Part shown: positions 7,451 through 16,319 of the stretch, piece after piece
Layout of the letters: the number at the start of each line of letters is the position of its first letter
Position numbering within the stretch: the first letter of the stretch is position 1
Assembly: GCA_934462945.1 (NCBI GenBank)
Contig: CAKSJF010000002.1
Location: forward strand, 14,340 to 78,339
DNA from: an uncultured Clostridia bacterium
Lineage (GTDB): Bacteria > Bacillota > Clostridia > UBA1381
Length of the DNA stretch: 64,000 nt
Direction of reading: 5' to 3'
Notes under the pieces: model-generated
Databases searched by the model: none
Seen by the model: the letters and a program-made list of their open reading frames with translations, nothing else
What the model was told of the DNA's origin: nothing
Program-made: the position numbers and the translations under genes

Positions 7451-8653
7451 ATGACCAGGATATCCGAGTATATTATCCGTTCGGTACGGGCAGCAATTTG
7501 CCAGGAGCAGCTTTCTGCGCCGGAGGGGGATTTCTTGTGGGAGGAGTATTATCTGTGGTGCAAAAAAAACAGCGTTGCTAATGTTGTCTGGTATGCGTTA
7601 GCGGAGATTTCAGAACAGATTCCGCCTGAAATCTGTCAAAAGTTTTCCGAAGAACAGACAAGGGGAATCTTTGTGGATATGAAGCAGCAGGCAGAGATCG
7701 CAGTATTTTTTGCAGAGCTGGAAAAAGCGAAGCTTCCCTATATGCCCCTAAAAGGTTATTTCTTGAAACAGCGTTATCCGTCTCCGGATATGCGCTATAT
7801 GTGCGATCTGGATGTGCTGATCCGGATGGAGCGTCATACTGAGTATGAGGAAATGTTAAAACGGCTGGGGTATACGTTTCTGAAAGAAAGTCCGCATGAG
7901 CTGATTTATCAAAAGCCTCCGCTGATGAATGTGGAGCTGCATAAGAGTATTGTCCCGGATTATGAAACGGAATATTATGCGTATTATCATAATGGATGGA
8001 GCTTTGCAAAGCCTTGTCCGGACAGCTCCTGCTTTACTTTAGGGGAGGAGGATTTCCTTGTCTTTCTCATCATTCACCTGGCAAAGCACTATCGGCATGA
8101 GGGAATCGGCATCCGCCACTTTATCGACATTTACTTGTTTCGCAGACAGCTTTCGGAAAATTTTGATTATGATTATTTCAAACAACAGCTGTCAAAGCTT
8201 CGGATGACAGAATTTTATCAGTCGGTCTGCGAACTGCTGGCGGTCTGGTTTGAGTATGCACCGGAAACGGAAAAAACAGAAATGATGACACGGTATATTA
8301 TACAAAGCGGAACAAACGGAGAATTGCAGACCCGAAATGCACATCAGAATTTCTATGAGCAGGAAACAGGGCAATCACGGAAAATGATTATTCTCAAAAA
8401 AAATCTGCGGCTGATGTTTCCAACTCGGAAGCAGCTTGAAAAAAGCTTTCCGGCTTTAAAAAAATATCCGTTTCTCTATCCTGTTTTCAGCATTTACCGG
8501 CTGTTCCGCGGGCTGACGTTCCGGCAGGAACGCGCAAAGGAAATGCTGCATAAGACAAATGCCGGAAACTATTACGATTATGGGTCAATTAAAACACATT
8601 TTCAGGCGGTAGGTCTGTTAGAGGAAAAAAGAACAAAAGAAAGGTCTGAGTAA
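7451..8653 (+). CDS. Nucleotidyltransferase-fold protein (NTP_transf_5)
   Basis: A 400-residue cytoplasmic protein. The segment LPYMPLKGYFLKQRYPSPDMRYMCDLDVLI (starting near residue 97; the DxD metal pair is in CDLDVLI) is the signature of the NTP_transf_5 family (Pol-beta-like fold), and a helical C-terminal region follows. Members sit in polysaccharide and glycan clusters; the reaction is not established and transfer of a nucleotidyl or phosphosugar group is inferred. The ATG at 7451 is chosen over an in-frame GTG at 7436 because AGGGGGG (7439-7445) is ideally spaced. First gene of the operon with capE, capF and capG. Family confident, function open. Confidence 0.8.
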   Translation: MTRISEYIIRSVRAAICQEQLSAPEGDFLWEEYYLWCKKNSVANVVWYALAEISEQIPPEICQKFSEEQTRGIFVDMKQQAEIAVFFAELEKAKLPYMPLKGYFLKQRYPSPDMRYMCDLDVLIRMERHTEYEEMLKRLGYTFLKESPHELIYQKPPLMNVELHKSIVPDYETEYYAYYHNGWSFAKPCPDSSCFTLGEEDFLVFLIIHLAKHYRHEGIGIRHFIDIYLFRRQLSENFDYDYFKQQLSKLRMTEFYQSVCELLAVWFEYAPETEKTEMMTRYIIQSGTNGELQTRNAHQNFYEQETGQSRKMIILKKNLRLMFPTRKQLEKSFPALKKYPFLYPVFSIYRLFRGLTFRQERAKEMLHKTNAGNYYDYGSIKTHFQAVGLLEEKRTKERSE

Positions 8654-8658
8654 GAAAC

Positions 8659-9696
8659 ATGTTTAAGAACAAAACGCTTTTAATTACAGGTGGAACGGGT
8701 TCATTTGGAAATGCCGTTTTAAACCGCTTTTTGGATACGGATATCGGAGAAATCAGGATTTTTTCACGTGATGAGAAAAAACAGGACGATATGCGGCATA
8801 CCTATCAGGCGAAATACCCGGAGGCAAGCAATAAAATCAAGTTCTATATCGGAGATGTACGCGATTTGCAGAGTGTCCGGGATGCGATGCACGGAGTGGA
8901 TTACATCTTTCATGCAGCGGCATTAAAGCAAGTGCCATCCTGCGAGTTTTTCCCGGTGGAGGCAGTTAAAACCAACGTTTTAGGAACAGATCACGTTCTG
9001 ACGGCGGCAATTGATGCCGGCGTAAAAAAGGTTATCTGCCTTTCGACCGATAAGGCGGCTTATCCGGTGAATGCGATGGGAACTTCCAAAGCGATGATGG
9101 AAAAGGTGGTGGTTGCAAAATCACGCACCACCGACAGCACAATGATCTGCTGCACACGCTATGGAAATGTGATGTGTTCCCGCGGTTCGGTAATTCCTCT
9201 CTTTATTGATCAGATTAAAGCAGGTCTGCCGCTTACGGTGACCGAGCCTGCCATGACGCGGTTTATCATGAGTCTGGAGGAGGCTGTGGAGCTGGTGCTT
9301 TTCGCATTCCAAAATGCAGAAAGCGGCGATATTATGGTGCAGAAAGCGCCTGCCTGCACCATTGAGGTTCTGGCACAGGCGGTATCGGAGCTGTTTGGTG
9401 CAAAAAATGAAATTAAGGTGATCGGCATCCGCCACGGTGAAAAAATGTATGAAACACTTCTGACCAATGAGGAATGCGCGCATGCCATCGATATGGGTGA
9501 CTTTTACCGCGTTCCGGCAGACCGCCGGGGCTTAAACTATGATAAATATTTTAAGGACGGAGATAAAAACCGGAACACGCTTTCGGAGTTTAATTCCAAT
9601 AACACAGAATTGTTGGATGTTGCAGCAGTAAAGGAAAAGCTGTTGTCGCTTTCTTATATCCGGGACGAGCTTGCAGCCTGGAAGCAATCAAAATAG
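8659..9696 (+). CDS. capE: UDP-GlcNAc 4,6-dehydratase/5-epimerase (CapE)
   Basis: First step of UDP-N-acetyl-L-fucosamine synthesis: inverting 4,6-dehydration of UDP-GlcNAc. The 345-residue protein is an extended SDR with NAD(P) motif GGTGSFG at 11-17 and the FlaA1/CapE-type active site AMGTSK (about 139-144), where Met replaces the usual SDR tyrosine. HAAALKQVPSCE (85-96) is also family-typical. It is followed at once by capF and capG, which supports CapE rather than the PseB flagellar paralogue. Cytoplasmic. Confidence 0.92.
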   Translation: MFKNKTLLITGGTGSFGNAVLNRFLDTDIGEIRIFSRDEKKQDDMRHTYQAKYPEASNKIKFYIGDVRDLQSVRDAMHGVDYIFHAAALKQVPSCEFFPVEAVKTNVLGTDHVLTAAIDAGVKKVICLSTDKAAYPVNAMGTSKAMMEKVVVAKSRTTDSTMICCTRYGNVMCSRGSVIPLFIDQIKAGLPLTVTEPAMTRFIMSLEEAVELVLFAFQNAESGDIMVQKAPACTIEVLAQAVSELFGAKNEIKVIGIRHGEKMYETLLTNEECAHAIDMGDFYRVPADRRGLNYDKYFKDGDKNRNTLSEFNSNNTELLDVAAVKEKLLSLSYIRDELAAWKQSK

Positions 9697-9711
9697 AAAA
9701 GAGGAAAAGGC

Positions 9712-10854
9712 ATGAACATACTGATTACCGGCGCAAACGGGTTTGTAGGAAAAAATCTGACGGCGCGGCTGGAGAATATCCGGGATAAAAAAGATCAAAC
9801 AATCGATTTGGGAGAGGATTTGCAGATTCTTCCCTATGATCTGGACACCCCTCCGGAAAAATTTTCGGAATACTGCGAAAAAGCGGATTTTGTATTCCAT
9901 TTAGCAGGGGTAAACCGCCCGAAGGACGCAAAGGAATTTATGGAAGGCAATTTTGGATTTACTTCCACCCTGCTGGACTGCTTAAAGCGGCATCACAATC
10001 AAGCGCCGATCCTGATTACCTCCTCGATTCAGGCAGAACGGGATAACGATTACGGCAAAAGCAAAAAGGCAGGGGAGGATCTGATTTTTGCTTACGGAAA
10101 AGAAAACGGAGTAAAAACCTGTGTTTACCGTCTGCCAAATGTGTTCGGAAAATGGTGCAGACCGAATTATAACAGCGCCGTGGCAACCTTTTGCTATAAT
10201 ATTGCACACGATCTGGAAATCACCGTCAACGATCCGTCAGTTATCATGAATCTGGTTTATATTGATGATGTGGTGCAGGAGTTTTTGCAAGCGTTAAAGG
10301 GCAAAGAAAATAAGCAGGGAGATTTCTGTGCGATTCCGGTGGTACATACCATTCCGCTTGGAGAAATTGCAAAGCTTTTATATGCTTTCCGGGAAAGCAG
10401 AAAGAATTTATCCGTGCCGGATATGTCGGACGCATTTACGAAAAAGCTTTACAGTACTTATCTTTCCTATCTGCCGGAGCAGGAATTTTCCTATCCGCTG
10501 ACAACGCATGAGGACGCGCGCGGCTCGTTTACCGAGATTCTCAGAACTGCCGACCGCGGACAGTTTTCCGTGAATATTTCAAAGCCTGGTATAACTAAAG
10601 GAAATCACTGGCACGATACGAAAAATGAAAAATTCCTGGTGGTCAGCGGTAAAGGCGTGATCCGTTTCCGGAAGATCGGATCATCTGAGATTTTAGAGTA
10701 CTATGTCAGCGGTGAAAAGCTGGAGGTGGTGGATATTCCGGTGGGATATACACATTCCATAGAAAATTTAGGGGATACCGACATGGTAACCTTTATGTGG
10801 TGTAATGAATGCTTTGATCCGGATAAGCCGGACACATTTTTCTTAGAGGTTTAA
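9712..10854 (+). CDS. capF: Bifunctional SDR/cupin reductase of UDP-L-FucNAc synthesis (CapF)
   Basis: Reduces the CapE product; in known CapF the C-terminal cupin epimerises at C3 and the N-terminal SDR reduces at C4 using NADPH. GANGFVGKNL (7-16) is the dinucleotide motif, with a YGKSK-type catalytic site near residue 104-108. The cupin, from about residue 260 on, carries GNHWHDTKNEKFLVV, containing the metal-binding His pair, and IPVGYTHSIEN. Length 380 is normal. RBS GAGGAAAAGG before the ATG. Strongly supported by its place between capE and capG. Confidence 0.93.
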   Translation: MNILITGANGFVGKNLTARLENIRDKKDQTIDLGEDLQILPYDLDTPPEKFSEYCEKADFVFHLAGVNRPKDAKEFMEGNFGFTSTLLDCLKRHHNQAPILITSSIQAERDNDYGKSKKAGEDLIFAYGKENGVKTCVYRLPNVFGKWCRPNYNSAVATFCYNIAHDLEITVNDPSVIMNLVYIDDVVQEFLQALKGKENKQGDFCAIPVVHTIPLGEIAKLLYAFRESRKNLSVPDMSDAFTKKLYSTYLSYLPEQEFSYPLTTHEDARGSFTEILRTADRGQFSVNISKPGITKGNHWHDTKNEKFLVVSGKGVIRFRKIGSSEILEYYVSGEKLEVVDIPVGYTHSIENLGDTDMVTFMWCNECFDPDKPDTFFLEV

Positions 10855-10895
10855 TCATACAGTTTGTGCCGCTTTGCGGCAGAATGGGGGTACAT

Positions 10896-12038
10896 ATGAA
10901 GAAATTAAAATTAATGACCATTATCGGAACGCGTCCGGAGATTATCCGGCTTTCCGCCTGCATTAAGGCATGCGACAAGTATTTTGATCATGTCCTTGTG
11001 CATACCGGACAAAATTATGACTACACATTAAATCAAGTGTTTTTTGACGATTTAGGACTTCGCGCTCCGGATTATTATTTAGAGAGTGTCGGAAAAAATC
11101 TGGGCGAGACGATCGGAAATATCATCGCAAAGTCCTATGAGCTGATGTGCGAGGTGAAGCCGGATGCGGTGCTGGTTTTGGGAGATACAAATTCCTGCCT
11201 TTCTGTGATTGGCGCAAAAAGACTGCATATCCCGATTTTCCATATGGAGGCAGGTAACCGCTGCTTTGACGAGTGCCTGCCGGAGGAAACAAACCGCAGA
11301 ATTGTGGACGTGACAGCGGATGTGAATTTGTGCTATTCCGAGCATGCCAGAAGATATTTAAACGCTGCCGGTGTTCCAAGAGAGAGAACCTATGTGGTCG
11401 GTTCGCCGATGGCAGAGGTACTGCATAATAATTTAAAAGAAATTCAGCAAAGTGATATTCTAAAACGGCTGGGACTGGAAAAGAAAAAATACATTCTGCT
11501 TTCTGCGCACAGGGAAGAAAATATCGATAATGAAGATAACTTCTTCCATTTGATGAATTCGATCAATGCCATGGCAGAAAAATATGATATGCCGATTCTT
11601 TATTCCTGCCATCCGCGGAGCAAGAAATTTATTGAACAAAGACAGTTTACCTTTGATCCAAGGGTAATCCGTCATGAGCCGTTAGGATTCCACGATTATA
11701 ACAATTTGCAGATGAATGCATTCTGCGTGGTATCAGACAGCGGAACGCTGCCGGAGGAATCCAGTTTCTTTCTCTCTGTCGGAAATCCGTTTCCGGCAGT
11801 ATGCATCCGCACCAGCACAGAACGCCCGGAGGCAATGGACAAGGGAAACTTCATTCTTGCAGGTATCACGGGAGAACAGGTGTTGCAGGCGGCAGAAATT
11901 GCGATTGCGATGAATGATAATGAGGATTTCGGAATCCCTGTTCCGAATTATGTGGATGAAAATGTTTCGGTGAAAGTTGTTAAGCTGATCCAGAGCTATA
12001 CCGGCATTGTAGATCGGATGGTCTGGAGAAAATATTGA
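10896..12038 (+). CDS. capG: UDP-N-acetylglucosamine 2-epimerase-family enzyme (CapG)
   Basis: Non-hydrolysing UDP-HexNAc 2-epimerase fold, 380 residues. IIGTRPEI (9-16) is the N-terminal motif; EAGNRCFDECLPEE and SDSGTLPEES are conserved catalytic and UDP-binding blocks. In the CapE-CapF-CapG set it converts UDP-2-acetamido-2,6-dideoxy-L-talose to UDP-L-FucNAc. A plain UDP-ManNAc role is possible in isolation, but the context favours CapG. ATG 10896 is chosen over GTG 10866 and ATG 10884 because the G-rich RBS at 10885-10890 fits only this start. Confidence 0.88.
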   Translation: MKKLKLMTIIGTRPEIIRLSACIKACDKYFDHVLVHTGQNYDYTLNQVFFDDLGLRAPDYYLESVGKNLGETIGNIIAKSYELMCEVKPDAVLVLGDTNSCLSVIGAKRLHIPIFHMEAGNRCFDECLPEETNRRIVDVTADVNLCYSEHARRYLNAAGVPRERTYVVGSPMAEVLHNNLKEIQQSDILKRLGLEKKKYILLSAHREENIDNEDNFFHLMNSINAMAEKYDMPILYSCHPRSKKFIEQRQFTFDPRVIRHEPLGFHDYNNLQMNAFCVVSDSGTLPEESSFFLSVGNPFPAVCIRTSTERPEAMDKGNFILAGITGEQVLQAAEIAIAMNDNEDFGIPVPNYVDENVSVKVVKLIQSYTGIVDRMVWRKY

Positions 12039-12056
12039 TTTGAGGAGGAGTTTTGT

Positions 12057-14165
12057 ATGAGGAAAAAGGCTTTGTGCGCTGCACTTGCCGCAGCAATGCT
12101 CCCGACGTTTGGAGTATGGGCGCAAACCGGAGAAAAAGAGATCCGGGTTTCTTATAACGATATTAAGCTTTATATCAATGAGGAGCGGGTTACTCTGACC
12201 GACCCGAGCGGAGCAATTGTGGAACCGTTTATTTATGAGGGGACAACTTATCTGCCGCTGCGGTCGGTGGCAGAAAGTCTGGATAAAAATGTTGACTGGG
12301 ATGGGGAAAAGAACCTTGTCAGCCTGACAGACGGCGTAGAAAAAAAGGAAATTTCCAAAAAGGAATATACGCCGGAAATTGCAGAAAAAACGATCACAGT
12401 TAGCTATCGGAATATTGCCGTATCACTAAACGGAGAGACGCTCACGCTAAAAACGGCAGATCAGAAGCCGGCAGAACCGTTTATCTACGAGGGGACAACC
12501 TACCTGCCGCTGCGCGCCGTTGCAGAGGCAACCTCTGCAGAGGTTGATTGGGATGGTGAGACAAAAAGTATTTATCTGACGGCAGGAGCAGAAGAACCGG
12601 TAAAAGAAGTATCGGATTATGACCTCTCCGCCGGATCAGACTGGACGGCGGAGCGGGCAGAAAGCTATGGCTATGTACTGGATTTGGATGCACAGCCGGG
12701 ATTTGTGAAGCTTGCAGAGTACCATGGAACGGAGAAGAATGTTTTAATTCCTTCCAAAATTGACGGAAAAACCGTTTATGTTGAGGGAGGAAAGGATGCA
12801 GAGGAATCAAAGCTTTTCTGGGGCAATGAAACGATTGAATCGGTGTCCTTTGAAGAGGGCGTGAAAGCAGGTTGGCTTACGAACATTCTGCGGAATTGTC
12901 CGAAACTGAAAGCAGTTTACAATCTGCCGCACAGCACACAGGGCGCAGCAGCGTTCTATAGCTGTAAGGAGCTTTCTTATGTAGACGGTGATTTTAGCGG
13001 TTTTATCTCTGTTTCTTCGATGTTTGGCAATTGTTTGAAGATGAAAATGGTTCCGAGCGTGGGGATGGACGTTACCTCCATTGCAAGCGTATACGTAAAC
13101 TGCAAGGAGCTGTCCGGGGATATTTATTGCGAGGCGCCATCCGTGACCTCGGTGAAAAATGCGTTTCAAGGAACGGAAAAGCCGATTCTTTTCCATGTTC
13201 CGTACCCGTCTGTTACCTATGATTCCTTAATGGCGGAGGAGATTCCGGAAAATGTAACGATTGTTCCGGAGGAATCGTGGTATGCATACCTGCCAAAGGA
13301 GATCAATGTGGCATCGTATACCACACTGGAGCTTTATAATAAAAATATTATGCCAAAGGCAGAGGAATATGAGTTCCAATGGGATTGCGAGGCGGGAACA
13401 GCGTCGCAGACAAAATACACGATTGAAGGAACGGAAGAAAAGGCAGGCGCATATCCGCTTACTTTGACCGTTTCCAAGGATGGAACGGTTGTGTTTACAG
13501 TATCTTCGACGGTTAATATCGTTTCTACAAAGAATTTGAACAAGGGACTGTCTGTTGTGACGATTGGCGATGGCTATGCGCTCCGAAAGGAGTGGAAAAC
13601 GCGTATCGGACGTTATAATGAAAGAGCGCGCCTTGTTGGTACGAGATCGGGCAGTCATGAGGGGCGGTATGGTGCAAAGACAAACTATTATTTAAGTCAG
13701 TTTGATTATAAGAGTGATACCACTGGGATTTCAAATGAAAACCCATTCTTTAATCCGGCAACAGAACGGTTTGACTGGAATTTCTATAAGCAGTATTCCG
13801 GCTTGTCGGTGGGAAATGCACAGCTGATGTTTGAAAAAGCACCGAATTTGTCGGTTTATAATGCGGTGCAGGATTACAGAACTATGACAGATGCTGTGCA
13901 TGAGGCAGATGCGAATGCCAAGGTGTTTATCTGCCTGCCGTTTAACGTTCCGACCTGGAGCGAGGTTAACCGGCTCAGAAACCTTGCGTTTGTGCAGGCG
14001 CTTTCTGCGGAATTTGAGGATGAGGAAAATGTTTATTTGATTCCGCTTTACTTAACCTATAATGATGACCTGTACGATCCGCGTTCAAAAGCAAATCCGA
14101 ATGAGGATGGCTTTAACCAGATCGGAGATTGTATCTATGGAACATATATGGAGTCAATCCAATAA
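12057..14165 (+). CDS. Secreted protein: two stalk domains, BspA-like repeats, degenerate SGNH-like domain
   Basis: Exported 702-residue protein; signal peptide 1-22 (cleavage after VWA). Two copper-amine-oxidase N-terminal-like stalk units follow (about 29-92 and 112-176), each with FIYEGTTYLPLR and VDWDG. Residues about 200-405 resemble BspA-type leucine-rich or DUF285-like repeats (SSMFGNC, AAFYSCKEL). The last ~200 residues align with SGNH esterases of gut bacteria (VGTRSGSHEGRYG, NPFFNPATERFDW), but the nucleophile block reads IGDGYA instead of GDSxx and the final DxxH block reads SKANPNEDGF, so Ser, Asp and His all appear lost. It is likely a binding or scaffold module. It ends the capE-capF-capG operon, suggesting a role at the glycan-decorated surface. 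Confidence 0.75.
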   Translation: MRKKALCAALAAAMLPTFGVWAQTGEKEIRVSYNDIKLYINEERVTLTDPSGAIVEPFIYEGTTYLPLRSVAESLDKNVDWDGEKNLVSLTDGVEKKEISKKEYTPEIAEKTITVSYRNIAVSLNGETLTLKTADQKPAEPFIYEGTTYLPLRAVAEATSAEVDWDGETKSIYLTAGAEEPVKEVSDYDLSAGSDWTAERAESYGYVLDLDAQPGFVKLAEYHGTEKNVLIPSKIDGKTVYVEGGKDAEESKLFWGNETIESVSFEEGVKAGWLTNILRNCPKLKAVYNLPHSTQGAAAFYSCKELSYVDGDFSGFISVSSMFGNCLKMKMVPSVGMDVTSIASVYVNCKELSGDIYCEAPSVTSVKNAFQGTEKPILFHVPYPSVTYDSLMAEEIPENVTIVPEESWYAYLPKEINVASYTTLELYNKNIMPKAEEYEFQWDCEAGTASQTKYTIEGTEEKAGAYPLTLTVSKDGTVVFTVSSTVNIVSTKNLNKGLSVVTIGDGYALRKEWKTRIGRYNERARLVGTRSGSHEGRYGAKTNYYLSQFDYKSDTTGISNENPFFNPATERFDWNFYKQYSGLSVGNAQLMFEKAPNLSVYNAVQDYRTMTDAVHEADANAKVFICLPFNVPTWSEVNRLRNLAFVQALSAEFEDEENVYLIPLYLTYNDDLYDPRSKANPNEDGFNQIGDCIYGTYMESIQ

Positions 14166-14171
14166 AAATTT

Positions 14172-14362
14172 GGGATGTCAAAAAAGGCACAGACCGTTCA
14201 AGGGCTAAATAGCTTGAAGATAGATTATTTCGGTTGAAATCCGCAGTTTTGCGGATTTCCTATCATTGCTGCCCTTGAACTACGCTTCAAACGCGCCGCT
14301 CGGAGTACGCCAGTACGCCGTCGGGCGCGTTTGAGGCGTTCTGCACTCTTTTTTTACCTCCC
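14172..14362. repeat. Composite hairpin element nested in a convergent terminator
   Basis: The gap between convergent genes holds outer arms GGGATGTCAAAAAAG (14172-14186) and CTTTTTTTACCTCCC (14348-14362), nearly identical to the compact terminator at 37225-37270. Between them lies about 160 nt of nested structure: GTTCAAGGGC (14196-14205) with GCCCTTGAAC (14271-14280), enclosing GAAATCCGC/GCGGATTTC (14236-14244, 14251-14259); then a 16-bp hairpin of ACGCTTCAAACGCGCC (14282-14297) with its complement at 14324-14339. It probably terminates both strands and looks like a repeat-family insertion. Confidence 0.65.
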
Positions 14363-14373
14363 TCAAAAAAAAT

Positions 14374-15285
14374 TTATAATTCTTTTGTCTTTTTCTGTAT
14401 CTCTTTTCGCCGCAGACTAAATTCTGAAATTCCAATTCCTAAAAGCGTTACTGCCATTCCGAGCAAAGCTTCTTTTCCAACTGCATTTTGATTGTACAGT
14501 GCCTGACCGACTAAGGTGATCAGCGGCATAATAAAGAGATATTTGCTTGTAGTGGTTGCGCCGAGCTTTTCCACGGATTGATTCCATCCGGCAAAGCAGA
14601 TTGCAGATGCAAAAACGCCCAGGAAAATTAAATGGAACAGACTTTCTTTTGCGAAGAAAGCAGACAGCGGACAGGGAGTTTTCCGAAACAGCATAAAGGG
14701 CAGCATGCAGAGCAGACTGTATAAAAACAGTCTCCGTGTCTGTTGCAGCTGATGAAATCCGAATTTCGCTATTTTTTTCACCAGGACAGAATATACTGCC
14801 CAGAGCCAGATACTTCCTAAAATAATCAGATCTCCTGTAATACCGGTTTCTACGGTTTTTGAATCGCCGAAACAGATAAAAAAGACGCCCAACAGGGAAA
14901 CGAGCATACCGATGATGGTTTTTGCGGTTACTTTTTCTCCTAAAAACCGGTGTGCTAAAAGTGCGGTAAAAATCGGAGCAGTTGCGGCAATAAAAGAAAC
15001 GCTTGCCGGACTGGTGTAGGAAACAGAAAGGTTTTCTAAGTACTGATACACCGCCGCACCAGAGAGAGCCGCGGCAAAAAGAAAGCCCTCCTTTTTCCAA
15101 CCCTGAAAGAAAAACGGTTTTGGGTATAGCGCCCATAACACAACATAGGCAATCAGATAGCGTGCAAATAGAATTTCTAAAGAGGAAAGGTGACTTCCCA
15201 AGGATTTGGTACTCAAAAAGGTGAGTCCCCAGATAAAGATTGTCATAAACGCAAGTAAATGCTCGCGCAGCCGTGTTTTGCTCAT
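14374..15285 (-). CDS. EamA/DMT-family transporter
   Basis: A 303-residue inner-membrane protein with ten predicted membrane helices in two EamA repeats. FIWGLTFLSTK near the N-terminus and the block SVSYTSPASVSFIAATAPIFTALLA (first half end) are typical of drug/metabolite transporters, exporters of amino acids or metabolites. The substrate cannot be predicted. The ATG at 15285 (AGAGGA seven bases upstream) is chosen over an in-frame upstream start at 15327. Monocistronic, ending at the composite terminator. Confidence 0.85.
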   Translation of the reverse strand: MSKTRLREHLLAFMTIFIWGLTFLSTKSLGSHLSSLEILFARYLIAYVVLWALYPKPFFFQGWKKEGFLFAAALSGAAVYQYLENLSVSYTSPASVSFIAATAPIFTALLAHRFLGEKVTAKTIIGMLVSLLGVFFICFGDSKTVETGITGDLIILGSIWLWAVYSVLVKKIAKFGFHQLQQTRRLFLYSLLCMLPFMLFRKTPCPLSAFFAKESLFHLIFLGVFASAICFAGWNQSVEKLGATTTSKYLFIMPLITLVGQALYNQNAVGKEALLGMAVTLLGIGISEFSLRRKEIQKKTKEL

Positions 15286-15418
15286 TGGCATTCCTCTTTT
15301 CATATGATCTTTACAATATTCTAACACAAAAAGCTGTCAAATGCAATCTTCTATGAAAAAAAGCAGAAAACAGTATTTTTACTCTGCCCATACGCTGTAC
15401 AAAAAGCAGCAAAATAAG

Positions 15419-15447
15419 TTGACATTTTGTTTTAAATTATGTATAAT
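15419..15447 (+). promoter_or_regulatory. Perfect consensus sigma-A promoter of the DUF6199-like gene
   Basis: TTGACA (15419-15424), 17-bp spacer, TATAAT (15442-15447). Confidence 0.85.
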
Positions 15448-15485
15448 ATCAGTGAGATGATTTTTCAGATAAAGGGTGTGCAGAT

Positions 15486-15689
15486 ATGTATATTTTGATC
15501 GGAATTATTTTTATCATAGTAAGCATTGTTATGCTGATCAGTCCTGGCACAATATTTCAAATATCTGAAAGCTGGAAAGGCAGATATGAGCAGGAACCGT
15601 CAGATTTATATTGCGCCAGCACAAGAGTGGCAGGAGCCTTTTTTCTGATCGTCGGACTTGCAAGCGTGATTATATTATTGTTGAATTAA
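15486..15689 (+). CDS. Small two-helix membrane protein (DUF6199-like)
   Basis: A 67-residue protein with hydrophobic segments at about 2-20 and 49-66 separated by a short polar stretch (SESWKGRYEQEPSDLY). The SPGTIFQISESWK motif resembles small DUF6199-type proteins common in Clostridia. Function unknown. It is supported as real by a perfect consensus promoter, AAGGG before the ATG, and a matching terminator just after the stop, so it forms its own transcript. Confidence 0.8.
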   Translation: MYILIGIIFIIVSIVMLISPGTIFQISESWKGRYEQEPSDLYCASTRVAGAFFLIVGLASVIILLLN

Positions 15690-15693
15690 ATAT

Positions 15694-15731
15694 AAAAAAG
15701 AGTTGTTATTGCATGGTAACAACTCTTTTTT
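15694..15731. terminator. Bidirectional terminator between DUF6199-like gene and rbr
   Basis: AAAAAAGAGTTGTTA (15694-15708) pairs perfectly with TAACAACTCTTTTTT (15717-15731). A- and T-runs on the two sides make it work for both convergent genes. Confidence 0.9.
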
Positions 15732-15742
15732 AATCGGTGAAA

Positions 15743-16282
15743 TTAATAATTTTCTGCCTTTACCTGGAAATATGCCTGCTCATGCTTGCAGACCGGGCAG
15801 ACGGCAGGAGCGCCTTTTCCGAACACCAGATGTCCGCAGTTGCGGCAGATCCAGACAGTGTCGCCCTCCTTGGAAAATACCAGACCCTGCGCCAGGTTGC
15901 CAATTAACTTTTGGAAACGCTTTTCATGTTCCTGCTCGATTTTTGCCACCATGTCAAACAGGACTGCAATGTGGTCAAATCCTTCTGCACGCGCTTCCTC
16001 TGCAAATTGGGGGTACATGTCGCTCCACTCATAATGCTCCCCTCCGGCAGCGTCCTTTAAGGCATTTTCCGTATTCGGAATCCCGTTGTGCAATAACTTT
16101 AACCAGATTTCAGCATGGGCGCGTTCATTTTCTGCGGTTTCAGAAAAAATCGCGCCAATCTGCTGATACCCATCCTTTTTCGCCTTTTCTGCATAAATTG
16201 TGTACTTTGTCCGCGCCTGACTTTCTCCGGCATATGCCGCCATCAGGTTTGCCTCTGTTCTTGATCCTTTTAAATCCTTCAC
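15743..16282 (-). CDS. rbr: Rubrerythrin
   Basis: Cytoplasmic peroxide-reducing non-haem iron protein of anaerobes. 179 residues: N-terminal ferritin-like four-helix domain with di-iron ligands in AGESQA, ETAENERAHAE and KIEQEHEK, then a C-terminal rubredoxin domain with CRNCGH and CPVCKH. The GTG start at 16282 follows a strong AAGGAGG; the open frame continues 28 codons upstream to an ATG that lacks an RBS and lies inside the upstream gene. It may be read from its own promoter or through from the MBOAT-SGNH genes. Marks an anaerobic lifestyle. Confidence 0.95.
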   Translation of the reverse strand: MKDLKGSRTEANLMAAYAGESQARTKYTIYAEKAKKDGYQQIGAIFSETAENERAHAEIWLKLLHNGIPNTENALKDAAGGEHYEWSDMYPQFAEEARAEGFDHIAVLFDMVAKIEQEHEKRFQKLIGNLAQGLVFSKEGDTVWICRNCGHLVFGKGAPAVCPVCKHEQAYFQVKAENY

Positions 16283-16319
16283 GGTAAAACCTCCTTTTTT
16301 GGAAGTATTCCCATAAATT

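Noticed and set aside
7363..7581. 72-codon frame at the start of the surface-sugar operon
   Set aside because: It overlaps the promoter and the correctly spaced start of the NTP_transf_5 gene in another frame and has low-complexity Gly-rich translation.
15703..16287. 194-codon plus-strand frame
   Set aside because: Antisense shadow of rubrerythrin, rich in Pro, His and Arg; no RBS.
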